35,687 nt of DNA from CAZYHS01 sp964647545 (GTDB lineage: Bacteria; UBA10199; GCA-002796325; 1-14-0-20-49-13): assembly GCA_964647545.1 (NCBI GenBank), contig CAZYHS010000020.1, positions 1-35,687 of the forward strand. The letters are read 5' to 3'. The translations under genes were made by a program, and so were the position numbers. A model generated the notes under the pieces. That model was not told the origin of the DNA and searched no databases. It saw only the letters and a list, made by a program, of their open reading frames with translations. Position 1 is the stretch's first letter. Each line of letters starts with the position of its first letter. Below, piece by piece: positions 7,457 to 16,373 of this stretch.

Positions 7457-10400
7457 TCAGTTGGGGATAACGAAAGTTTCCGGTTTGCCGGAAAAATTGA
7501 GCGTTTGAACGGCGCGAAACGTCGTTGTGACATCGAAGTATTCCTGTGACCGTTCGACCAGAGCTTTAAGCCCGCCGTTGCCGAAGAGGATTTTTTTGAG
7601 CCCCATCATTTTGACGGAGCCGGCATCTGTGGCGTAGCTTCCGATAAGAAATTCTTTCGGTATCGAAAGTTTGAGGGCCTTTTCGGGATCGGAATAGATG
7701 TTTATCCCGTAGTTTATTTTTTCCTGCAGCGACGATATCATGCTCGCTTCGGGGAGCAGCGTTGTGTTTCCGCCGGCGACCGGTTTGAATACGATCCTTG
7801 TCAGCAGCTGGTCGGGTCTTAGCTTTATCGCAAATTTTGATGGGTCGGATTCATCGTTATCTATTCCTGAAATTTCAAGCGCGATTTGGGCGGAGACGTG
7901 AAATTTCACCAGAGCGCCGTTTTCGGGATCTGCGTCGAGCGGATTTGAAGAGACGATCACGGCGTTGCCGTTTGTGTCCAGCAGCGGGGTGAGATTGCCG
8001 AATCTGTCTGGAGGGACCTCCTTGTCAACGGCAAGCACAAATATTGCCAGTTCAACGTCGCCGAGCTGCAGTTCGATGTACTGCTTTCCGTTGTTTTCAA
8101 AGAAATTCACCCGCGGAGGCATTGCTCTATCTCCGCGCAGCCTTAAACGCAGCGGCTGATTGGCGTCGAGATAACCGTTCGTCGTGGGTGCAGTTCCGAG
8201 AATATCGGAAACTCTGGGTTTTAACTGACAGATGGCGCTGGGAGCGGCTGGGCCGGTCATCGATGGTTTTACAAAACATTCGTCAACGATATCGAGCCCC
8301 ATTTTTTTCATGGAGACCTCGTCGATCTCCCAATCGAGAAGGCCGGAGCCGGTTCGCTGGCTGTTCATAACGAAGAGGAACGCATTTATCATGTCGAGCC
8401 CGAACGCAATCCCAAAATCGGGAGCGGCTCCCAAGAAGCCCGTTTTAGTAGCTGAGATTTCCGGCGTGGCCGTAAGAAATGGTTTTCTGATGAAACCTGT
8501 CCGTTCGTTCTTTGAGGCTTCGGGCATGTCGGCAAAGAATTCTCTGCTGCCGAAGATAAGCGGCGCTTCGCCCGAAATGCCATCCTTTGTGAACTGGAAT
8601 TTCTTTCCCATGATGTCGATGCCGACGGGTATTATCCAGCCTCGATCTTTAAGCAAACCGCCGCCGGTGCAGCCGGCTTTCACCAAAGGGGTGATGCCGC
8701 CGACCTCCGGAGCACAACCGACGGCTATGGGGACGTTCTTCATTCTCTCCCGCGCAAGATAGGTAAGCGTGGCGCTGCCGTCGCAATAGAGCTTTTCATT
8801 TATTGCATCGAGCACCGACATCGTGAGTATTCCGGTTTCGCGGTTGAGGATGTTGATCCCCTTGCAGGCCTCTTCCGATTTTGAATCGCATTTTACGAAC
8901 CCGCCTTGTTTTGTTGCTCCACCGCGGAATTCCTTGCCGGAGATAACTGCGGGACGCCCTTTGCAGGCGTGCTTGTGCATGTAGTCGCAATCCGATCTGC
9001 GTCCAGTTAAAAGGAGGAGAGGTTTGTCGCCCCCTCTGTCAATCTTGATGTCTATCGGGGCGTTGAGTTCCTTGAAATTAACAAGGAGCGGCATCGGTTT
9101 TTTTGAGCTGCTGCCGTCCTCTTTGACGTCGAAGAGAACGCTTACGCCGGCTTTGATATCTTCGCCGCTGATGGTCGCGGTGATCGTGTCTTCTCCAAAC
9201 TCCATTGCCGAAATTCCAAGTTTTCCGATTTCGGGCGAGCTTGTTATCTTCATTCCCATCTTACTGCCGCCGGAGCCTATCGAAGAACAATTCGGAATTT
9301 CGGCTCGTATCCTGTCGATTTCGGCGGCGGCATTGTCTGTCGTGTTGATGTTTTCTTTCGCGGCCGAAGGTTTTGTCGCTCCGACAAGAAGTTCTTTAAA
9401 CTCGTCCGACTTGAAAAAATTGTTAACGACGCTTGTGATCGTCCCCGTCAGAAATCTTTCGCCGATTATAAATCCGCCTGCGGTGTCTATCCAAAGTTCG
9501 TCGATATCCTTCACGCTCTTATCGGTATTGAACGGGCTGAACATCTCACCCCAACCGAAGGAGAACGAGTGTTCTTCGCCCCCTTTGAAAACTGAGCCGA
9601 CGTTGATGCCGGTGGAGGGCTTAAGTTCTATCGTGAAAACTCCGTTTGCGTCGGGGCAAAGTTTTTTCTCCGGCTCGCGGTTGAAAAGAATTTTTACGTT
9701 GGATTCTTCGCAGCTTTTTATCTCTTCTCCTTCGAGCTTAAACGAGAGATTTATTTCGGGGTCGGTGTCGGCGCTGTAAAATTGTTTGATATCGCTAAGC
9801 CATCTAAAGCCGCGTTGAGCTCCCATTGAAGATATCGGGTCGAGCTCGACCGATGGGCAAACCCCGTCGTTGGCCGCGTTGCAGGCGCTTACTTTTATCG
9901 AGTTGGTGCCGGTGCCGAGCTGCATGCACAAGGCGAACGCTCCGCCGCTTGCGATGTCGGTTCTTTCGGTTGCGGTCTTTACGCCGCCCTCTCCGGTAAT
10001 GGTGTTTGTGACCGTAAGTGTGACCGCTCCGGTCGAGGTCCCGATGAAATCGCATGCGGCGCATCCTTTGAGCAGATCGACAACGATCTGTGCGGATGAA
10101 CCGTTTGCCGTCACTTTTATGTCATCTTTTTCCAGTTCGACAGGAACGATGCGCGACGTTCTTACCTTGGCAACAGTTGCCTCTCCGTTGGCTCTGGCGG
10201 CCGAGACGGTTATTGAGAAGGGGCCCATTTCGTTTCCGAGAGGGACCTTTATCGAAAAGAAGCCGTCTGCATCAAGACAGTAGTTTCCGGTCAGCTCCCC
10301 GCAGTCTGCGGTTTGATCCGGTTTTTCAAATTTCAGCTGTTGAAAGTTGTTCGAATATTCATTTTGAACCGAAGCGGAAACCGTCCCGAGCTGGTTGTTG

Positions 10401-10705
10401 GCGATGTCTATGCTTCCTTCGATGTTGATGAATGTTTCTGTCGTTCCTGCCGCAGGAGTTGAAACGCATAAAAAACCGGCCCCTTTATCGCAGGTCTTTA
10501 CCGGATAACTTGTGGCGTGTCCGCAGCTTTGAGCGGGCTCTTCGACGGGGGTGTTTTCCGGTTTATTTGAGGTTTGCCCCTCGCTCTCTGAGGGGATCGT
10601 TTTTGTAAGCGACCCCATGAGAGATACGGCGTCAAAGGAGATAGCAGGCCTTGATAAAAGTAGCGACAAGCTCAAAAAAGCTATAAAATATAGTAATTTA
10701 GCCAT
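7457..10705 (-). CDS. Large secreted protein of unknown function with Ig-like segments
   Basis: The 1082-residue product has a classical signal peptide (MAKLLYFIAFLSLSLLLS..., likely cleaved near 'PAIS|FD') and no lipobox. I recognise no catalytic domain. The first ~400 residues hold about three beta-rich segments of similar layout, each ending in a '...G.F.I.v.LG...' strand pair (for example 'DADGFFSIKVPLG' and 'ASGGAFALCMQLG'), which resemble bacterial Ig-like folds. Cysteines occur in pairs, suggesting disulfides outside the cytoplasm. The rest alternates beta strands and polar loops. It is divergent from a 1224-residue lipoprotein, so the two may form one surface structure, as adhesin, stalk or envelope component. 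The function is not known; its size and context are the main clues. Confidence 0.75.
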   Translation of the reverse strand: MAKLLYFIAFLSLSLLLSRPAISFDAVSLMGSLTKTIPSESEGQTSNKPENTPVEEPAQSCGHATSYPVKTCDKGAGFLCVSTPAAGTTETFINIEGSIDIANNQLGTVSASVQNEYSNNFQQLKFEKPDQTADCGELTGNYCLDADGFFSIKVPLGNEMGPFSITVSAARANGEATVAKVRTSRIVPVELEKDDIKVTANGSSAQIVVDLLKGCAACDFIGTSTGAVTLTVTNTITGEGGVKTATERTDIASGGAFALCMQLGTGTNSIKVSACNAANDGVCPSVELDPISSMGAQRGFRWLSDIKQFYSADTDPEINLSFKLEGEEIKSCEESNVKILFNREPEKKLCPDANGVFTIELKPSTGINVGSVFKGGEEHSFSFGWGEMFSPFNTDKSVKDIDELWIDTAGGFIIGERFLTGTITSVVNNFFKSDEFKELLVGATKPSAAKENINTTDNAAAEIDRIRAEIPNCSSIGSGGSKMGMKITSSPEIGKLGISAMEFGEDTITATISGEDIKAGVSVLFDVKEDGSSSKKPMPLLVNFKELNAPIDIKIDRGGDKPLLLLTGRRSDCDYMHKHACKGRPAVISGKEFRGGATKQGGFVKCDSKSEEACKGINILNRETGILTMSVLDAINEKLYCDGSATLTYLARERMKNVPIAVGCAPEVGGITPLVKAGCTGGGLLKDRGWIIPVGIDIMGKKFQFTKDGISGEAPLIFGSREFFADMPEASKNERTGFIRKPFLTATPEISATKTGFLGAAPDFGIAFGLDMINAFLFVMNSQRTGSGLLDWEIDEVSMKKMGLDIVDECFVKPSMTGPAAPSAICQLKPRVSDILGTAPTTNGYLDANQPLRLRLRGDRAMPPRVNFFENNGKQYIELQLGDVELAIFVLAVDKEVPPDRFGNLTPLLDTNGNAVIVSSNPLDADPENGALVKFHVSAQIALEISGIDNDESDPSKFAIKLRPDQLLTRIVFKPVAGGNTTLLPEASMISSLQEKINYGINIYSDPEKALKLSIPKEFLIGSYATDAGSVKMMGLKKILFGNGGLKALVERSQEYFDVTTTFRAVQTLNFSGKPETFVIPN

Positions 10706-10948
10706 TTATGTTAAACCTTTATATGAAGCTATAAATTGTGCCTCAACCCCGTTTTCGGCTCATTTAGAAATAAGTTGCTATCTTTTTCAATGCGCACTGC
10801 GGCGTTCTTTTTGGCGCGCTGCATAAGCGCGCTGCGTATTGGCAGGCGTCCAAAAAAGTGCGCAACTTCCCGCGATGGCGGCCGATAATACCCCAGTAAG
10901 ACGGCATCGGCTCTTTTGTGGCCATTGCTACGGGGGATTCAATTACTA
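10706..10948. promoter_or_regulatory. Divergent promoter region with two possible RNA/DNA hairpins
   Basis: This 243-bp gap lies between two divergently read envelope genes. A long hairpin can form at 10792-10863: GCGCACT (10792-10798) pairs with AGTGCGC (10857-10863), and TTTTTGG (10808-10814) pairs with CCAAAAA inside it. Between the arms, GCGCGCTGC occurs twice (10814-10822, 10827-10835). Closer to the lipoprotein gene, ATGGC (10875-10879) pairs with GCCAT (10921-10925), enclosing GCCGAT/ATCGGC (10881-10886 and 10906-10911). As an alternative, CCCC-GTA (10891-10898) can pair with TAC-GGGG (10929-10936), which includes the likely ribosome site. I see no match to a riboswitch class I know. 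Confidence 0.4.
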
Positions 10949-13900
10949 ATGATAAAAATGGAGATTAAAAAATACAGATTTATTGCATGCAGCTTGCTGT
11001 GCGCTGTCGCAATGCCCCTTTTGATGTCGTGTGCCGGTCCCGATTATTTGCCGGTCTATTTTCCTCAGAAAGGGGACAACAACAACGTTATCACCGATGA
11101 GAGTAAAGACGACGATAGCGAAGACGGCTCATCAAGCGGCGCGTCGTGCACGGTCAAGCTCACTGAAGCCAGCATATGCGTTGCCATCAAGCGCGACGCT
11201 CTGGTTGTAGGCGCCGACGGAGAAGAGCCCCTTTGCGCAGATATCGAGGACATCCCGATCGAGATAAGCGGTGGAAGTAACGTTGTTCTGCGCGGAGATA
11301 CTTTTCCAACGATTCCTTTCGAAGGCCACGGACTTCCGGCGCCGATACAAATCGATGGAAAAGGCAAAGGGAACGGCAAGGACAATATCGCCAGCGGCAA
11401 AGTCGATGCTGCCGGGAATATGACGATCGAAGGTTTTTCACTTTTCATTAACGCGCTGGGGATGGTCGGCGAGGTGCCCGACCTTGTTTTAACTACCGGT
11501 GAGACCGAAGAGCTCCCCGAGCTCCCCGTGATATCCGGCAGCCCGATAGCGGGCGACGGCTCAACGACGATAGTTGCAGGCACCATAATTCCGCATCTCT
11601 TTCCGGCGGCCGATGAAAAACTGCTGGGCGGCTCTATTCAGGCGACCTTTTCCGGCGTAATATCTCCGCCGTTTTCGCAATGCAAAGGGAGCTCAGGCAA
11701 GCCGGAAGCGACCTTTGTCACTAAGATGGTTATCGACGAGACCGGCGTGCTTACAGAGGCGCTACTGCCCGGCGGAAACAAGATGGAGATCGGAAGTGCG
11801 TTCATTTCGGAAGGGCCACAGGACGTAGGCCCGAAATTCGAATCGGTGGCCCGCTTTAAAGTGGTGAACGCAACTTCAAAACCTTTGTCGATAAATATTC
11901 CCGCGGTCATCGGCCCGTTTTATATGGAGCCGGAGGGGGACGGTCTTCTTAAACAGCAGCTTGCCCCCAAGTCTGTTTTGAACATTAAAATTTCTTTTCG
12001 TCCGTCAACATCCAATGTTCCTGAAGCCGGCGATATCAGCGAGTCGCTTACTATCGGAACCGATGTCTATCAACTGACGGCTCATGCGGCCATCTCCTCT
12101 GGAGAGATCGGGCTTGGCGTATCGTCAAGCGAAGGAGTGGAGCCTCTTCAGGACAGGTTGTCGTTGGGGGGCGTCATGGTCTCCACAACCGGCAAGCGGG
12201 CCTTTTTCATGTGTCAGTCGGTGGGATGCGATGGAGGGGCGAAGCCTACATCGTGCGTGCCGTGCGTTGACGTGTTAAGCAATATGTGCCAGCTGCTGCC
12301 GGTCGATGCCGACGGCGAGCCGGTAGGTGTCGTCGATTCTTCGTGCAAGCCGGTTAAAACAGAAGCTGCCGATGCTTCGACTATCGGCCTTGGCAAGGGT
12401 GGCGTCACTCCGTCAAGGCAGGTGGTCGAGGTTAAGAACACCGGCGTCAGCCTCATGAAGATCGAAGCGATCGAGATAATCGACGCGGTCGGTTCAAAAT
12501 CTGTCGGCCAGTTCAGCGTTTCGACCCAGTTCGCTCTCCCTTATTCGGTCGCGCCGTTTGAAAAGAGCAAAGAGACTTTTGTCGTCACGGTTATTTACGA
12601 ACCTAACGATCTGTTAGGGAGCGACGGCTCAATAGCGGCGGTCGGTCATCCCGTCAAAGACAAGGCGATGCTTCGCATTGTGACAGATTCTGGCAGTCGA
12701 ACGATCGACCTTGTCGGTGTTACCGAGGTCAAGCAGACGCCAAGTGTTGAGGTCTTCTTTAAAACATCGACCGGAACAAAGCAGCAGACCGACGGCAGCG
12801 AGTTCGCTTTCCGAGGGGTCGGCAGCAACACGAAAGAAATCGCGGTGCCTCTCTTTGTGAAACTTTCAGATTCGGCCTCTTCTTCGGTGAGAATTACGAA
12901 AATTACGGTGGATCAAGGTAGCGGTTTCGAGTGGCTCGATTCGAAGTCGGAAATTAATTCAAAGACCGAAGACGTCAGATGCGCAATTCCGATAACCGAC
13001 GCCAGCGGCAATATGACGGGTCGCATCACAGACCTCGCACCGGTCGATCTTTCGACGTCTGGTTTTGATCTTACGCCGGGAAAATATTCCGTCGAGAACA
13101 TGCCTCTTTTCGGCTGCGTGAACTTCAGGCTCGGCGATACAAAACAGCGCATGTTCAGGTCGAAAGTTACGATTTCGATGCAGGAGATATCTTCGGACGG
13201 TTCCGTTGTGAGAAATCCCGACGGTTCTCTAAAGCAGACCAGCGTTACGGTAGGGCTGCTTGCCGTGGTCAATCCGATAAAAGGTAAAATAGTTTTCCGT
13301 CTGACACAGACCATGGCCGCCATCATGAACCCTCAGTCGGCATTTATTTCGGCCGCCGCTTCGAAGGACGAAATGGACATGCAGATAGAAGACGGCATGG
13401 CCACCGAAAATGACAGGTTCGTCATGCCGGGGGCGGTCATCTTGGATCCATTCGATGAAGAGACCATTAAAGACGAGTCCGGCGCCGTGCTTAGCGTTCC
13501 GGGTGACGGCGTGACTGCCGTTTATCGCAAGGTCGATACGCGCCCCGTGCCGGTCATCTACGACGATCCGCTGCTTGACAGTTATGCAAATCTTATTTTC
13601 GATGCGAACGGACCGGATGGACAAAAGGGTGTATTCTTTGATTACCCGAACATTCCCGACGGCCTGCGTTCGGGCGGATTGAAAATTTTCACAGCGTCGC
13701 TCTCTTATCCGGGCCCGCTTGCCACCTCCGAAACAAGGCCCGAGAACGTCTCTTTGTGTCAGGAGGTCGATCCCTGCGACGAAAAGACCTTGCATCTTTA
13801 CGGAGAGGGGCCGACAGACAAGACCAAGAGGGGCATTTGCTCGTTCTTTTACGCTACTGCAGGTGCGTGGGAAAGTCCGGCGTTTCACAGGCCCGGCGAA

Positions 13901-14623
13901 ACTCCCGACGGAGAGCGGCAGAATTTCTGTAAGACCTTGGGTAAACCGCAGAAGATAAAAGATCTGGCCGGCTATTATAATCTCAACGGCAATTTGATCT
14001 TTCCGAATGTCGGGCTGAGGCTCTGGGGGCCGACATATTTGAACAATCCGTCAAGCCCTCTCGGCGACGGTTTCGGGCCGTTGGACGCCGTTATTTTTTC
14101 ATCGTTTACGACCGGCGTGCTTAAGCCTCCATCCGACGAAAGCGAACCTAATGCGGTTCCCGATAAACGCGTCGATTTTTCAAAGCAGGAACACAAAATA
14201 AATCTTACGGATCCTTCGATGGGTTCGGCAAAGTTGTGCGCAAAAGAAAATATCAGGAACCGAAAATTTAGGAACGAATTTTACAGCACATGGAAATATC
14301 TGGCGCCGCTGCTTGTTAAAGACGAGGAGGGCAAAGTTCCGGCAGGCTGCCCCGAACCCGACAATAAATTCGACGGAGGGACCGCATTTTTGCGCGGGCG
14401 ACCGATGGATCAGGAGACCGGCATAGCCACATTTGTGACCAGCGGAAAATTTGAATCGGACAAGGACCTGACCTTCGCCTTCAAGGATGTCATGGTGTTT
14501 CTCGTGCTCAACGGCTGGATGTGCGACCCCAACGGTTCGGAGGAAAATTTCGAAGGGACGCGCTGTTTTGATAACGCTTATAACGAACGCGACGCGCTTA
14601 GCGCGATCTCGATCATGAAATAA
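10949..14623 (+). CDS. Large lipoprotein with ASH/choice-of-anchor-like Ig segments, unknown function
   Basis: The frame extends to a TTG at 10916, but the ATG at 10949 gives a lipoprotein signal peptide directly and follows a GGGGGA site; the product is then about 1224 residues. The lipobox is 'LLMSC', with the acylated Cys followed by A-G-P, which suggests outer-membrane sorting. A linker rich in D, N and S follows. Two middle segments resemble ASH/choice-of-anchor D beta-sandwiches: 'RFKVVNATSKPLSINIPA' with 'KISFRPS', and 'VVEVKNTGVSLMKIEAIEI' with 'VTVIYEP'. The last ~400 residues match no family I know. The next gene starts 9 bp after the stop, so the two are probably co-transcribed. 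A structural surface role is the most likely, but this is inference. Confidence 0.75.
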   Translation: MIKMEIKKYRFIACSLLCAVAMPLLMSCAGPDYLPVYFPQKGDNNNVITDESKDDDSEDGSSSGASCTVKLTEASICVAIKRDALVVGADGEEPLCADIEDIPIEISGGSNVVLRGDTFPTIPFEGHGLPAPIQIDGKGKGNGKDNIASGKVDAAGNMTIEGFSLFINALGMVGEVPDLVLTTGETEELPELPVISGSPIAGDGSTTIVAGTIIPHLFPAADEKLLGGSIQATFSGVISPPFSQCKGSSGKPEATFVTKMVIDETGVLTEALLPGGNKMEIGSAFISEGPQDVGPKFESVARFKVVNATSKPLSINIPAVIGPFYMEPEGDGLLKQQLAPKSVLNIKISFRPSTSNVPEAGDISESLTIGTDVYQLTAHAAISSGEIGLGVSSSEGVEPLQDRLSLGGVMVSTTGKRAFFMCQSVGCDGGAKPTSCVPCVDVLSNMCQLLPVDADGEPVGVVDSSCKPVKTEAADASTIGLGKGGVTPSRQVVEVKNTGVSLMKIEAIEIIDAVGSKSVGQFSVSTQFALPYSVAPFEKSKETFVVTVIYEPNDLLGSDGSIAAVGHPVKDKAMLRIVTDSGSRTIDLVGVTEVKQTPSVEVFFKTSTGTKQQTDGSEFAFRGVGSNTKEIAVPLFVKLSDSASSSVRITKITVDQGSGFEWLDSKSEINSKTEDVRCAIPITDASGNMTGRITDLAPVDLSTSGFDLTPGKYSVENMPLFGCVNFRLGDTKQRMFRSKVTISMQEISSDGSVVRNPDGSLKQTSVTVGLLAVVNPIKGKIVFRLTQTMAAIMNPQSAFISAAASKDEMDMQIEDGMATENDRFVMPGAVILDPFDEETIKDESGAVLSVPGDGVTAVYRKVDTRPVPVIYDDPLLDSYANLIFDANGPDGQKGVFFDYPNIPDGLRSGGLKIFTASLSYPGPLATSETRPENVSLCQEVDPCDEKTLHLYGEGPTDKTKRGICSFFYATAGAWESPAFHRPGETPDGERQNFCKTLGKPQKIKDLAGYYNLNGNLIFPNVGLRLWGPTYLNNPSSPLGDGFGPLDAVIFSSFTTGVLKPPSDESEPNAVPDKRVDFSKQEHKINLTDPSMGSAKLCAKENIRNRKFRNEFYSTWKYLAPLLVKDEEGKVPAGCPEPDNKFDGGTAFLRGRPMDQETGIATFVTSGKFESDKDLTFAFKDVMVFLVLNGWMCDPNGSEENFEGTRCFDNAYNERDALSAISIMK

Positions 14624-14632
14624 GGTGTAACA

Positions 14633-16348
14633 ATGTCAGGCCCAAGAAAAATTCAATCTCGCCAGCCTGAGGCTTCGCAGGTCGAAGTCTCAGGAGAGGC
14701 TACTTCTCCGGAGACGGAAAAGAGCGAAGCCGCCGATCACGGAACGGTTTGGGGCGGTCGTGCGTTGGGCGGGATTTTCATCCCGACCGTGACCCATGAC
14801 GGCGGAGGCTTGTTTGACGTAAACGGTTACTACGGCCTTCGTTTTTACGATTCGATTCTCAATTTGGGAGCTTTTTACAGATACGCCGCCATCACCCCCG
14901 AAAGCGGAAGCGGTAGCGAACTTGAGAACAGTTTTCACGCCGGCGGCCTGAAAATATCTCGAACTGCTTCAGCCAAAAGCGGCCTCAATGTCATGGGGAG
15001 CGGCCGCGTCGGCGACAGAACTTCGCAGCTTGGATTTGGGCGGATGGGGTTCGGCTACGAAGGCGAAGAAGTCGGCTCCGAGTTCGGACTTTTTTTCTCG
15101 AACACGACATCGTTTGGATATGCGCTGCCGCTTTCGGCCACCGCATGTTTGGTGCCTAGCGTCGGTTTCATGAGTGATTTTTTCTATCCTTTCGCGAGCG
15201 AATACGATCTTGAAGATTACTCGGGGAGCTTCAGGCATCTTGCCGTGACCTTCAGTATCGACCTTATGTTTTCCTCCGATGTTGATGAGTCGATGCTTGT
15301 GCCGAAATTTTCGGCGCTGGACTCTTGGCATTATTTCATCGGGCTGGCTAATAAAAATATAATTCGCGGCCTGACCTACGACCTCTACGGTAAGCCGACC
15401 CTCTCTTTCGGCGATAGCGACGAGCCGAACCAGCTGACGGAAGAGCGAGGCATTTTGCTTTCTGTCAACAGGGTCATGGCCGAGCCGGCCGAAATCGGCG
15501 ACCCGATAAATTTTTATTTCCTAGCTCGCGGAAGCGATCCCGTCATCGCGCAGCTGGCTAAGTATCAACTTCTTGCGAGCGCGCTGGGCTACGGAGTTTG
15601 GGGGGCGACCAACCTCGGAAGCGACGAAACAAAAGGGGCCGCCAATCTTTTAATCGCTTCAGCCTCGAACGATTTGAACGCATTTGCCGGCATCCTGATT
15701 GAAGAGCATCTCGACGCCGGTCAGGCCGGTCGCGTTGCGTTGAGGATGCTGGTTGCAGGGGCCCTTCAGCTGGTTGCGTCAGCCGGAAAGATCGACGGCG
15801 GCGCCGGAGTTGCCGGTGTGGCGATGACTGCCGACCCGCGCGGGGACAATCTCATTAAAGAGAGCGGCGTTTTATATTCGCCGTACTCGTATTACGTAGA
15901 TACCAAAGGGCGAAGCGGCGGGCGCGGAATTGTAAAATACAGACAAAGGCTCGACGATATTTTTTCAACCGAAGTGACGGTCAAAAGTCCGGCTATAGGT
16001 CCAGCCGGCATGGGGGCAAGGGGGAGAAACATTGCCGGAGAAGAGGGGGTTGAATACCCGCTTGATGTTCCCAGCAGCGTCGGTGGCGGTCTTACTGCAA
16101 AGAAGACTTTGCTCGGCGACGAATCCGGCATTCATTTCGACGTAAATGCGACCCTTTCGGTCGATCAGCTCACAGACAGCGAAGGGGGGGCTAACCTCGG
16201 CTTGGGCGGTTCGGCCTCCGTTACTTTTCCGCTTGGGAAAGGCGTTTCGTTCGTTATTGAAGGGGGTGCCTCTGGCTCGGTAAATGTTCCGAGCGGAAAC
16301 ATCTCTGCCGATCTAGAAGGCGGACTCGGATTTTACTGGTTCAACTGA
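14633..16348 (+). CDS. Barrel-like envelope protein of unknown function
   Basis: The 571-residue product follows the lipoprotein gene by 9 bp. It is rich in Gly, Ser and alternating hydrophobic residues, with many short amphipathic strands (for example 'DVNGYYGLRFYDSILNLG' and 'GVSFVIEGGASGSVNV') and a C-terminus of 'LGFYWFN', like the terminal aromatic strand of outer-membrane barrels. A helical section (about 310-385) interrupts the strands. Unusually for such a protein, the N-terminal ~35 residues are polar and charged (MSGPRKIQSRQPEAS...) and show no signal peptide. The alternatives are a wrong start, non-classical export, or a cytoplasmic beta protein. No upstream start in this frame would supply a signal peptide, because the lipoprotein gene ends only 9 bp before. 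Confidence 0.65.
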   Translation: MSGPRKIQSRQPEASQVEVSGEATSPETEKSEAADHGTVWGGRALGGIFIPTVTHDGGGLFDVNGYYGLRFYDSILNLGAFYRYAAITPESGSGSELENSFHAGGLKISRTASAKSGLNVMGSGRVGDRTSQLGFGRMGFGYEGEEVGSEFGLFFSNTTSFGYALPLSATACLVPSVGFMSDFFYPFASEYDLEDYSGSFRHLAVTFSIDLMFSSDVDESMLVPKFSALDSWHYFIGLANKNIIRGLTYDLYGKPTLSFGDSDEPNQLTEERGILLSVNRVMAEPAEIGDPINFYFLARGSDPVIAQLAKYQLLASALGYGVWGATNLGSDETKGAANLLIASASNDLNAFAGILIEEHLDAGQAGRVALRMLVAGALQLVASAGKIDGGAGVAGVAMTADPRGDNLIKESGVLYSPYSYYVDTKGRSGGRGIVKYRQRLDDIFSTEVTVKSPAIGPAGMGARGRNIAGEEGVEYPLDVPSSVGGGLTAKKTLLGDESGIHFDVNATLSVDQLTDSEGGANLGLGGSASVTFPLGKGVSFVIEGGASGSVNVPSGNISADLEGGLGFYWFN

Positions 16349-16373
16349 TCTTTGCCGGTTTTTCCTAAGAGAG

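Noticed and set aside
9024..9779. A 251-codon plus-strand frame inside the secreted-protein gene
   Set aside because: It is antisense to a gene with a signal peptide and consistent protein character, has no recognisable domain, and its composition is that of a reverse-strand shadow.
10811..10835. A sigma54 promoter in the divergent envelope region
   Set aside because: The GG and GC doublets are not at the required spacing; I found no other convincing -24/-12 pair in the intergenic regions examined.
10861..10948. A GEMM-type cyclic-dinucleotide or fluoride riboswitch before the lipoprotein gene
   Set aside because: The conserved core bases of those classes are not there; only simple pairings can be seen.
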